This document shows, one piece after another, positions 23,701 through 31,584 of a stretch of DNA of 64,000 bases. The DNA lies in the NCBI RefSeq assembly GCF_026967935.1, contig NZ_JAPVBL010000006.1, positions 172,051-236,050 on the forward strand, read 5' to 3'. The stretch's first letter is position 1. Each line of letters begins with the position of its first letter. Source of the stretch: Modestobacter sp. VKM Ac-2982 (GTDB lineage Bacteria; Actinomycetota; Actinomycetes; Mycobacteriales; Geodermatophilaceae). The notes below the pieces were generated by a model. The model did not search any database and was not told the DNA's origin. It saw only the letters and a list, made by a program, of their open reading frames with translations. Position numbers and translations under genes: made by a program.

Positions 23701-26560
23701 GCGGCTGATCGCCGTCCGCGACTCGCTGGCTCCGGTGCTGACCGGCGAGGTGGTGCCGAAGGCGGTGCCGGCGCTGGCGTCGGCGCTGCTCGCGGCGCAG
23801 ACGGCGGCGCGGGCGTTGGCCGCCCGCGCCGCGGCGATCCCCGGGCTGCAGGTGCCCGGCGACTGGAACCCGCTGACGGATCCGGGCCTGGTCGACCGGG
23901 AGGTCGACTGGTTGCGGCTGGCCGGTGCGGTGGTGGAGGGCGGCGACGGCTTTCCCGGGGCGCTGCGGGCGCTGCTGGCCCAGGGGCCGGCGACCAACCC
24001 GGCCGCCGCGGCGGCGGTCGGCCGCGCGCAGGAGGCGGTGCAGCGGCTGCTGACCGTTTGCCGGTCGACGCCCGAGCTGCTCGCGGCGTGGGCGGGCAGC
24101 GATGGGTTGTTCGCCCGGTGGCAGGCGACCCGCGCCGAGCGGGCAGTCACAGCCCCCGGGGTGCCGTCGCTACGCCGTTGGCTGGACCTGGTCGCCGCAG
24201 TCGAGCCGCTGCGCTCCGCCGGGCTGGGTGAGGCTCGGTCAGCGCTGCTGTCCGGTGCGGTGCCGGCCGACGACGCCGTCCGCTCCTTCGAGCTCGGGCT
24301 GGCCGGGGCCGCGATGACCGAGCGGGAGGAGGCCACCGGGCTGGCCCTCTTCGACGCGCCGGTGCACGAGCGGGCGATCTCCCGGTTCGCGGCGGCGTCC
24401 CGGGCGGTGCGCCGGCACCTGACCGCGGCGCTGCCCGCATCGGTGGTCGCGGCGCGGTCGTTCGACGTCACCGCGCGTGGGGGTCAGGTCGGTGCGCTGC
24501 AGCGGGAGCTGAACCGGCAGCGCGGCGGGTTGGGTGTGCGCGGGCTGATCGCCGAGTACGGCGAACTGGTCACCGCCGTCATGCCGTGTGTGCTGGTCAG
24601 CCCCGACTCGGTGGCCCGCTTCTTCCCGGCCCGGGCCGGCCTGTTCGATCTCGTGGTGTTCGACGAGGCGTCGCAGATCCGGGTCGCCGACGCGGTCGGT
24701 GCGCTGGGCCGGGCGCACGCTGCGGTCGTCGTCGGGGACAGCAAGCAGATGCCGCCGACGTCCTTCGCCGAGCCGACGACGGACGACGATGCGCTGCCCG
24801 AGGACCTGGCCACCGCGGTGGAGGACGAGGAGTCGATCCTCTCGGAGTGCGTGCAGGCTCGGGTGCCGCGGCAGTGGCTGTCCTGGCACTACCGCAGCCA
24901 GGACGAGTCGCTGATCGCCTTCAGCAACGGCCAGTACTACGAGAACCGGCTGTCCTCGTTCCCGGCACCGGTGCACGGACCGGCCTCCTCGGCCCCGGAC
25001 GGCCGCGGGGTCTCGCTGGTGCGGGTGGACGGCACGTTCCACCGCTCGGGGGCGGGCAAGCTGCTGCGCACCAACCCGGTCGAGGCGGAGGCGATCGTGG
25101 CGGAGATCCGCCGACGCTTCGCCCTCTCCCCCGACGAGCCGCCCTCGATCGGCGTGGTCACCTTCAACGCCCAGCAGCGGGCGCTGATCGATGCGCTGCT
25201 GCGGGACGCCGGTGACGAGCGGCTGGTGGAGGCGCTCGATCGCACCGACGGCGAGGGTCTGTTCGTCAAGAACCTGGAGAACGTGCAGGGCGACGAGCGG
25301 GACGCCGTGTTCTTCTCGACCGCTTTCAGCGCCAACGACCGAGGTCAGCTGCCGCTGAACTTCGGGCCGCTGAACAAGGTGGGCGGTGAGCGACGGCTGA
25401 ACGTGGCGATCACCCGCGCCCGGCGGCAGGTGGTGGTGTTCTCCTCCTTCGACCCGGCCGACCTGCGGTCGGAGCAGACGTCGTCGGTGGGGATCAAGCA
25501 CCTGCGCGCCTACCTGGACCTGGCCGCACACGGCACCGACGCGCTGCCGCGGGACGCGCGGTTCGCCTCGCTGCCCGATCGGCACCGGGACTCCGTCGCC
25601 GACGCGCTGCGTGCTCGTGGACTGGTCGTGCGGACCGACGTGGGGCTGTCGGAGTTCAAGGTGGATTTGGCCGTGTCGCTGGCCTCGGCGCCCGACGTGC
25701 CGGTGCTGGCGGTACTGCTCGACGGCCCGGCGTGGGCGCGGCGGCGGACGGTCGGTGACCGCGACGGGCTGCCGGTGGAGGTGCTGGGCGAGATGCTGCG
25801 TTGGCCGGCAGTGGAGCGTGTGTGGCTGCCGGCCTGGCTCGCCAACCGGAACGCGGTGGTGGAGCGGCTGGTCGCCGCCGCCCAGACCCCGGTCGCTCTC
25901 CCGCCTCGGGTCAAGCCGCTCCCCGTCCCGGCGGCTCCAACGGCTGCTCCGGTTCCTCCGGCTTCGGTGGCTCCGGCTTCAGATGCTGCGGAGGTCGCTC
26001 CCCCCGCGGCGGTGCTGGACGGCGAGGAGCCGTTCGTGCCGTGGTCTCCGGAGCCTGCGGGCGCCCGGAGCCTGCTCGACCAGCTCGGCAACCGGCGGGT
26101 GGCCGAGAAAGTGCGTGCGGTTCTGCAGGCCGGGGTCGAGGCAGAGGGGCCAATCCACCTCGACCGGCTGACCCGGCTGGCCGCCGGGGCGTTCGGGCTG
26201 GGGCGGGTGGCGCAGGCCCGTCGGGACGCCCTGGCCGCGCTGGTGCCCGAGGCGGCCCGGATCGGTGACGTCGTCTGGCCGGCGCAGCTGGACCGGGCGA
26301 CGTGGACGGGGTTCCGACGTGACCCGGAGGCGACCCGGCCGATGGAGCAGGTGGCGCCGGAGGAGAGCGGCAACGCGATGGTCGCTTTGTGCCGGGCGAG
26401 CGCCGGGATGACGAGGGACGAGCTGCTCGCTCGTACGCTGGAGGTGTTCGGCTACCGCCGCCGCACGCCGGCCCAGGTCGCCCTTCTGGACTCCGCGCTG
26501 TCGGCCGCGGTGAACGCCGGCCGGCTTACCGAGACCAGCGCCGGTCTGTTCACCGCCTGA
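20729..26560 (+). CDS. giant DUF4011 SF1 helicase with transglutaminase-like and DUF3320 domains
   Basis: The 1,943-residue protein has several modules. Residues about 150-330 hold a transglutaminase-like core (GTCLDLVVVLAAALE near 235 and a His in GHAFIGYW near 262). DUF4011 starts at about 392 (KNALLDLSLRNRLINY). An SF1 helicase follows, with Walker A GPPGTGKSQ at about 699, Walker B FDEASQI at about 1311, NVQGDERD at about 1517 and the VAITRAR motif VI at about 1560. Residues 1620-1715 look like the restriction-nuclease-like domain of this family, but VLLDGPAW replaces the usual IECDG, so the catalytic Glu appears lost. A DUF3320-like region ends the protein (about 1785-1943). These proteins are frequent in defence islands. 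It may sense or unwind foreign DNA. Confidence 0.85.
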   Translation: MTDPADLHPATTDAAAQGARVTVEVTAVPVLSYALAHNGIAVVSQLVLTGHDESVRHASVHVAVRDAEGPIGEAVELFADVDPGHTTVLTDVGLRLDPAAMLQVEERRPGWLSVLVEKDGEVLGRARVPVQLLAAAQWLATPLELAMEMLAAHVLPNHPSIPALVAEAAEVLNTETGSPSIQGYQSGPERVDAIAAAICAAVQARAVRYSEPPASWADVGQKVRTPGEVLDERVGTCLDLVVVLAAALEQAGIRPLLWLVEGHAFIGYWREELSAQSSATTDVASLVNLVDLGLIRLVETTMLTTRTEPVGFEELHRPPYAAWLTGDLDRVIGVVDVYRARRDGVLPLPARTRDADGTVQVVEYRPAVHSTPARPTDSGTAAPLDAREAAPPRIAQWKNALLDLSLRNRLINYTPRAGIALTVPDAQLGALEDLVNGGTALTLLPSDQLAAVQRERGLRSARELPQEQLAELLLDRRGLYVDVPEASYLTRMRALAYKAKTVLEETGANNLYLALGSLAWELDGRPLRSPLILVPVVLKAHSRSGAYRLTVDESGTSTPNYCLLEKLRQLHGLSVPGLAEPTEDGAGIDLNAALQAMRVALVEQGLPYRVEPTADLAILAFAKFRLWKDLDEHWATLSQNPLVAHLVHSPTDPFDDPVAEDGSVDLDELAAAVPVPADASQLTAVAEAAAGRTFVLEGPPGTGKSQTITNLLARAVADGKRVLFVAEKRAALDVVARRLDAVGMGPFALDLHDKGSRPAVVRAQIRAALEHAVQVDEQGLAADGEDLRSARRSLARYATRLHEPNAAGLSLYSAHTGALSVGDSVPPLPVSPAAVGGLTAEDVAAVRRALAGLPDVADLARPRPGHPWSFVDVADVDVPAAATAAAAVDAAVAELLGSARLAPVLAAVTTPGDLAGLARVLDGPPVDLTVLDETRSARWRTETAALSADVAAFCAAPGLDGATPAALDLPLAEIAAAGEAAAQSGFFGRKKRLIAVRDSLAPVLTGEVVPKAVPALASALLAAQTAARALAARAAAIPGLQVPGDWNPLTDPGLVDREVDWLRLAGAVVEGGDGFPGALRALLAQGPATNPAAAAAVGRAQEAVQRLLTVCRSTPELLAAWAGSDGLFARWQATRAERAVTAPGVPSLRRWLDLVAAVEPLRSAGLGEARSALLSGAVPADDAVRSFELGLAGAAMTEREEATGLALFDAPVHERAISRFAAASRAVRRHLTAALPASVVAARSFDVTARGGQVGALQRELNRQRGGLGVRGLIAEYGELVTAVMPCVLVSPDSVARFFPARAGLFDLVVFDEASQIRVADAVGALGRAHAAVVVGDSKQMPPTSFAEPTTDDDALPEDLATAVEDEESILSECVQARVPRQWLSWHYRSQDESLIAFSNGQYYENRLSSFPAPVHGPASSAPDGRGVSLVRVDGTFHRSGAGKLLRTNPVEAEAIVAEIRRRFALSPDEPPSIGVVTFNAQQRALIDALLRDAGDERLVEALDRTDGEGLFVKNLENVQGDERDAVFFSTAFSANDRGQLPLNFGPLNKVGGERRLNVAITRARRQVVVFSSFDPADLRSEQTSSVGIKHLRAYLDLAAHGTDALPRDARFASLPDRHRDSVADALRARGLVVRTDVGLSEFKVDLAVSLASAPDVPVLAVLLDGPAWARRRTVGDRDGLPVEVLGEMLRWPAVERVWLPAWLANRNAVVERLVAAAQTPVALPPRVKPLPVPAAPTAAPVPPASVAPASDAAEVAPPAAVLDGEEPFVPWSPEPAGARSLLDQLGNRRVAEKVRAVLQAGVEAEGPIHLDRLTRLAAGAFGLGRVAQARRDALAALVPEAARIGDVVWPAQLDRATWTGFRRDPEATRPMEQVAPEESGNAMVALCRASAGMTRDELLARTLEVFGYRRRTPAQVALLDSALSAAVNAGRLTETSAGLFTA

Positions 26561-26744
26561 CCACTGGCTCGGTACGCCGGCGCTTGGCGTCAACAAGACC
26601 CGGTAGAGGCTGGCCGGCCCTCAGCAGTGCGGGGCCACCTGGGAGACGGACCGGCTGCGATTGGGGTCTCACCGCTCAGATACCGACGTCGTAAACGTGT
26701 CGAAGCTGGACAGTTTCATTCCGATCTCTCGGTCGGTACCTCGA

Positions 26745-27509
26745 TCAGGCGGGCAGCGCCTCGCTCAGCAAATCAGCACCGACAGCAACGGAAGCGAGGG
26801 CGACCTGCTCGCGGGACAGTTGTCTCGGTCGGCTGTGCAACCAATCAGTCAGCTGATCGCCCGCCACGTACGTGACGTCGCCGCTGACCGCCACGCGCTG
26901 CGGGAAGGGCGCCCACACCGCCACAACGGAGTGAGGAGCGGGTACAGCAGCCCCGCTACGAGCCGCGAGCGCTCGGGCGACGGCTCTCGCCGCACGGATC
27001 TGGTGGTTCCGTTGCCCGCGTTCGGTCCAGGCCCGGTCCGCGTCGTCCCGGGGCGTAATGGTGGCGCCTGCGTCGTCCACGCTCACGACGCCGTTCCATG
27101 CCTTGCTGTCGATGACGAAGATCCCGCCCGTGCCGATGACCAGGTGGTCGATGTTCCCTGCGCCCGGCCAATCGAGATCGTGGGTCATGTGCCAGCCCCG
27201 ACGTTCGAGGGCTTTCAGCTCCCGTGCGGTGCGACGCTCGCCCTCGGCCCCGGCACCCCAGCGCTGGATCGATTCCGGCGGCGTGGTCCACACGGCGACG
27301 GCCATCATCACGAAGGCGCCGAGCATAAAGCCGCCGTACCACCGAACCCAGCCATCACCGAGCCAGGAGACCAGCAGCCAGGTGGTCCAGGTGATCGCAA
27401 CGAGCAGCAGGAGTCGGCGGGAGATCCGGCGCCGCCAGTGGCTGCGTAGCTCGCGATAGCGGCCTTCCGCGAACCGCCCCGCACTGGGCGAGCGACGCAA
27501 CATTGCCAT
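26745..27509 (-). CDS. membrane-anchored NERD-domain protein
   Basis: The 254-residue protein has a basic N-terminus, two membrane helices at about 31-50 and 55-75, and then a NERD domain. The motif series GAEGERRTARELKAL, DLDWPGAGNIDHLVIG and GIFVIDSKAWNG supplies the conserved Glu, Asp and DxK residues of the PD-(D/E)xK-like fold. It therefore looks like an inner-membrane nuclease facing the cytoplasm. The frame is open upstream, but the ATG at 27509 starts the recognisable part; ATG 27503 is an alternative. It is convergent with the DUF4011 gene and divergent from the PLD/DEAD helicase gene. The bases before its 3' end (26561-26744) hold no gene that I can support. Confidence 0.75.
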   Translation of the reverse strand: MAMLRRSPSAGRFAEGRYRELRSHWRRRISRRLLLLVAITWTTWLLVSWLGDGWVRWYGGFMLGAFVMMAVAVWTTPPESIQRWGAGAEGERRTARELKALERRGWHMTHDLDWPGAGNIDHLVIGTGGIFVIDSKAWNGVVSVDDAGATITPRDDADRAWTERGQRNHQIRAARAVARALAARSGAAVPAPHSVVAVWAPFPQRVAVSGDVTYVAGDQLTDWLHSRPRQLSREQVALASVAVGADLLSEALPA

Positions 27510-27782
27510 TCGGTGATCATCCGTCAGCACAGGGCACCGGGACAGGCCATTGGTCGTGGCTCTCACCCGTAGTGGCGCCCTCCCCGCCTCACCTTTAGGC
27601 AGCCGAGCGCGAGCACAGCAGTGGACGGCCTCCGCCGTTTCAAGGTCGTGCCTTTTCGATCCGGTGGCCACCACTTCTAATGAAGAGCTCATCGTCTTGA
27701 CTCAGTCGTTCTCGGCGCGTGCGCTCGGGCGCCTGGGCAGCACGTGCGACTCTGCGTCGATGCCTGGTCGACGGAGGACGCA

Positions 27783-30700
27783 GTGAGCGAGGTCGCGCCG
27801 GGAATCTACGAGGCGCTGGTCACTGAGGAGCTGGCTGGCGCATTGACCAGCACGCCGAGAGAGCTGGTGCGGTACGAGCCGCTCGACCCGGCCGACTCGC
27901 ACCTCGTGCTGACCCGACACCTGGCGAGCCTCATCAGCCGGTCACTGCAATCCGCGCCTGGGTCCGATCAAGGCAAGGTGGCCGCGCAGATCGAGCTGGC
28001 CAACCGGATCGCGACCGCCGTCGGCGAACTCAGCACACCGGACGCCGTCCTGACCGGCGACCGGGTCGCCGACGCCGCCCAGCAGCTGCTTGCCGTCGCG
28101 ACGCCTTCCCCGACCCCGGCGCCGGTGGCCTTCCCTGCGCGGCCAGAGGTGCCGCTGAGCACCAGCGCGCTCTTGGTCAACGGCCGGGGGCAGCCGCGGA
28201 TCGGCTACGAGGTGGAGCGCGAGCTGGCGTCCGCGGACAGCGTCGACCTGCTGTGCGCCTTCATTACCTGGCACGGCGTCCGGGTGCTGGAGCAGGCCCT
28301 GCAGGGCCTTCAGCAGCGCGGCGTGCGAATGCGGGTCATCACCACCACCTACCTGGGAGCCACCGAGCCTCGCGCCGTCGAGCGACTGATCGCTGCGGGC
28401 GCCGACGTCCGGATCTCCTACGAGACCCGGACGACGCGGCTGCACGCCAAGGCCTGGCTCTTCCACCGCGACTCCGGCTTCTCCACCGGCTACGTCGGAT
28501 CGTCGAACCTGTCCCGGGCGGCGATGATTGACGGGCTGGAGTGGAACGTCCGGCTGTCGTCCGTGGAGCAGTCTCACTTGCTGCAGACCTTCGCCGAGAC
28601 GTTCGATTCCTACTGGCACGACCCGGCGTTCGAGCCCTACGATGCCGAGCGCTTCACCGCCGCCATCGCTGTCGAGCGGGGCGGTCGGGGCGACGTGACC
28701 ACCGAGATCACCTCGCTGGACGTCCGTCCGTTCGGCTACCAGCAGGAGATCCTCGAGGCGCTGGACGCCGAGCGGCTGGTGCACGACCGCTGGCAGAACC
28801 TCGTGGTGATGGCGACCGGCACCGGCAAGACGGTGGTCTCCGCGCTGGACTACCGGCGGCTGCGCGCCCAGGGGCACGTCGAGACAGTGCTCTTCGTCGC
28901 CCACCGCAAAGAGATCCTGACCCAGAGCCGGTCGACGTTCCGCCAGGTGCTGCGCCGCGGTGATTTCGGTGAGCTGCTGGTCGATGGCGCCAAGCCCACG
29001 CAGTGGCAGCACGTGTTCGCCTCGGTGCAGTCGTTGGCCCAGCTCAACCTGGCCGAACTACGGCCGCACCTGTTCGACTTGGTGGTGGTCGACGAGTTCC
29101 ACCACGCGGAGGCAGCTACGTACCGCCGGCTGCTTGACCACTTGGAGCCGAAGGTGCTCGTCGGGCTGACCGCGACGCCGGAACGGGCGGACGGCCGAGA
29201 CGTCATCGCCCGCTTCGGCGGCCGACCGGCAGTCGAGCTGCGGCTGTGGGAGGCGCTGGAACAGCGGCTGCTGGCGCCATTCCAGTACTTCGGCAAGCAC
29301 GACGACGTCCCGTTGGACACGGTGCGCTGGCGACGGGGTTCCGGCTACGACGTCGCCGAGCTGACCAACCTCTACACCGGCAGTGACGCCCGGGTGCGGC
29401 TGATCCTGCAGGCCGTCGTCGACACGGTGGCCGAGCCGACGCGCATGCGGGCGCTGGGCTTCTGCGTGAGCATCGACCACGCCGTCTTCATGGCTGCTCG
29501 GTTCGACGCCGCCGGTATCCCGAGCCGCGCAGTGACATCCCGGGACGGCGCGGACGCCCGCGCGGCAGCGCTGACGGCACTGCGCAACGGCGAGGTGAAC
29601 GTCCTGTTCACCGTCGATCTGTTCAACGAGGGCTTCGACCTGCCGGAGATCGACACGGTGCTCTTCCTCCGCCCGACGGAGAGCGCCACCGTGTTCCTGC
29701 AGCAGCTCGGCCGCGGCCTCCGGCTGGCTGAGGACAAGCCGTGCCTTACGGTGTTGGACTTCATCGGCTCCCAGCACCGGAGCTTCCGCTTCGACCTGCG
29801 CTTTCGGGCGCTGACCGGGACGTCCCGACGTGGGCTGGAACGGGAGATCGACCTCGGTTTTCCGACGCTGCCGGCCGGCTGCTCGATCCAACTGGACCGG
29901 GTCGCCCAGCAGGTGGTCCTGGACAACGTCCGGCAGTCGCTGCGGCTCCCCTGGCCGCAACTGGCCAGCGAACTCGCTGCTTCCCCGCAGGCCGACCTGC
30001 CCACCTTCCTGGACGAGACCGGGCTGGACATCGAGGACCTCTACCGCGGCACCAACCGAAGCTGGCTGGACCTGCAGCGCGCGGCCGGCGTGGTCACCGC
30101 CGAACCGGGGCCGGACGACGCTCGGCTGCGCGGCGCATTCGCCCGGATGCTGCACCTGGACGACGTCGAGCGACTCGACCGCCTGGGCGACGTGCTCAAC
30201 GGCGGGGTTCTCGGATCGAGCGACCGAGACCGACGACTGGCCGCGATGCTTCACTTCGCACTTTGGGGTTCGCGGACGCCGTTCTCCTCGGTGGAGGAGT
30301 CACTGGCCCGACTGCTCGCCGACCGAGTTCGTTCGGCGGAGCTGGCTCAACTGATCGGAGTGCTGCGAGAGCGCATCCATCGCGTGGCGCCAGCGCTGGA
30401 CGGCGGGTCGCGGCCGCTGCACGTGCACGCCCGATACAGCCGCGAGGAGGCGCTGGCGGCGTTCGGGATGACCGATCTGGCCGGCACGTTCGGGTCCGGC
30501 GTGAAGTGGGTGCTGGACGAGCGGGCGGATTTGTTCTTCGTGACGCTGACCAAGACCGAGGGTCACTTCTCCCCCACCACGATGTACGCCGACTCGGCAA
30601 TCACACCGACGCTGTTCCAGTGGGAGTCGCAGAACACGACGACGGAAGCGTCACCCGTCGGCCAGCGGTACGTGCGCCACCGGGAGCGTGGTAGCTCGGT

Positions 30701-30875
30701 GCACTTGTTCGTGCGGGAGACGAAAACGGCGGACGGCGCCCGCGGAGTGCCGCCGTACCTGTATGCCGGACCGATGACCTACCAGTCGCACACCGGCAAC
30801 CGGCCGATGCGCATCCTCTGGCGGCTCGAGCATGCTCTACCCGGTGACGTCTTCCATGCCGCGAAGGTCGCCTGA
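27783..30875 (+). CDS. PLD-nuclease / DEAD-box helicase / DUF3427 protein
   Basis: The 1,030-residue protein has an N-terminal phospholipase D-like nuclease module (LHAKAWLF...GSSNLSRAA at about 220-245), an SF2 helicase (Walker A ATGTGKT at about 345, motif II DEFHH at about 437, motif III TATPER, motif VI QQLGRGLRLAE), and a C-terminal DUF3427 domain (about 790-1030). Only one full HxK site is evident, so an active nuclease would need a dimer. The GTG at 27783 has GGAGG 5 nt upstream and fits the beginning of homology. This domain order recurs in prophage-defence and restriction-like contexts. It is convergent with the hydrolase/DUF6361/PLD/helicase cluster, 41 bp away. The 273-bp divergent region on its other side has no clear promoter. 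Confidence 0.85.
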   Translation: MSEVAPGIYEALVTEELAGALTSTPRELVRYEPLDPADSHLVLTRHLASLISRSLQSAPGSDQGKVAAQIELANRIATAVGELSTPDAVLTGDRVADAAQQLLAVATPSPTPAPVAFPARPEVPLSTSALLVNGRGQPRIGYEVERELASADSVDLLCAFITWHGVRVLEQALQGLQQRGVRMRVITTTYLGATEPRAVERLIAAGADVRISYETRTTRLHAKAWLFHRDSGFSTGYVGSSNLSRAAMIDGLEWNVRLSSVEQSHLLQTFAETFDSYWHDPAFEPYDAERFTAAIAVERGGRGDVTTEITSLDVRPFGYQQEILEALDAERLVHDRWQNLVVMATGTGKTVVSALDYRRLRAQGHVETVLFVAHRKEILTQSRSTFRQVLRRGDFGELLVDGAKPTQWQHVFASVQSLAQLNLAELRPHLFDLVVVDEFHHAEAATYRRLLDHLEPKVLVGLTATPERADGRDVIARFGGRPAVELRLWEALEQRLLAPFQYFGKHDDVPLDTVRWRRGSGYDVAELTNLYTGSDARVRLILQAVVDTVAEPTRMRALGFCVSIDHAVFMAARFDAAGIPSRAVTSRDGADARAAALTALRNGEVNVLFTVDLFNEGFDLPEIDTVLFLRPTESATVFLQQLGRGLRLAEDKPCLTVLDFIGSQHRSFRFDLRFRALTGTSRRGLEREIDLGFPTLPAGCSIQLDRVAQQVVLDNVRQSLRLPWPQLASELAASPQADLPTFLDETGLDIEDLYRGTNRSWLDLQRAAGVVTAEPGPDDARLRGAFARMLHLDDVERLDRLGDVLNGGVLGSSDRDRRLAAMLHFALWGSRTPFSSVEESLARLLADRVRSAELAQLIGVLRERIHRVAPALDGGSRPLHVHARYSREEALAAFGMTDLAGTFGSGVKWVLDERADLFFVTLTKTEGHFSPTTMYADSAITPTLFQWESQNTTTEASPVGQRYVRHRERGSSVHLFVRETKTADGARGVPPYLYAGPMTYQSHTGNRPMRILWRLEHALPGDVFHAAKVA

Positions 30876-30916
30876 CAGATCGGCGGGCAACGTTGACGGT
30901 CGTAGCCTTCTCCAGG

Positions 30917-31495
30917 TCACCTGCGGCCGCCCAGCCAGTACAGCGCGAGATCCACGTCGCGCGCGGTCCATGAGAGGCCGTGTGTTCTCGACACCATCGC
31001 GCGTGCGTCTTCGACCAGTTGCATGTAGCGGCCATAGCGTCCCGACGCGTTGTCGAGCTGGACGCCCAACTGGGCCAGGGCCGCGTGGGCTCGTCGGTCG
31101 TAGATCGCCATTCGCTCGGGTGCCGCGGCGACCAGGACGGCAGATGCCAGTGCGTCGCCATGGCTGAAACCAGGCAACGACCGGAGAGCACTGCGGCCAC
31201 TTCCGGCGGCGTCGGCTGTCGACCTGTTCGAGTCATGCACCGCCTCAACGGCCGCACGCGTGGCAGCACGAACGTTGCTGTCGGGTGTCGAGTTCAGGCG
31301 CGCCGCCCAGGGGGTGTTCGCCTGCAGACGCTTCCAGAGCACAAGTGCACCGATGTCCGCCTTCCCCACAGAGCCCGTTGAGGCGATGCGGGCGGTCACC
31401 TCGCACAAGGCTTCGTCATAGGCCTCAGATACGGCTGATCCACATTTTTGTCGCGCGGTGACGAGCTGGCCCAACTGATCGGGCTTGAGATCCAT
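30917..31495 (-). CDS. small helix-hairpin-helix-like protein of unknown function
   Basis: This 192-residue helical protein contains LPGFSHGDALASAVLVAAAPERMAIYDRRAH in its second half (split here by a short linker: LPGFSHGDALASAVL, then PERMAIYDRRA). The pattern resembles the HhH-plus-Asp region of base-excision DNA glycosylases and their degenerate relatives, but a catalytic Lys is not evident, so no activity is assigned. The ATG at 31495 has AGGAG 7 nt upstream. It lies 89 bp after the stop of the cluster's helicase on the same strand and is probably the last gene of that operon. Confidence 0.55.
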   Translation of the reverse strand: MDLKPDQLGQLVTARQKCGSAVSEAYDEALCEVTARIASTGSVGKADIGALVLWKRLQANTPWAARLNSTPDSNVRAATRAAVEAVHDSNRSTADAAGSGRSALRSLPGFSHGDALASAVLVAAAPERMAIYDRRAHAALAQLGVQLDNASGRYGRYMQLVEDARAMVSRTHGLSWTARDVDLALYWLGGRR

Positions 31496-31584
31496 CAATT
31501 GTCTCCTGACTGGGGCTTTCACAAGATGGCTTGCCCGTCCGCATCAGCCTCGATGTCGAGCAGGAGACGGCGTCACCGCTTGTC

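Noticed and set aside
26561-26744. Possible tRNA or attachment site near the less G+C-rich stretch
   Set aside because: No cloverleaf arms or CCA end could be traced, and no integrase is nearby.
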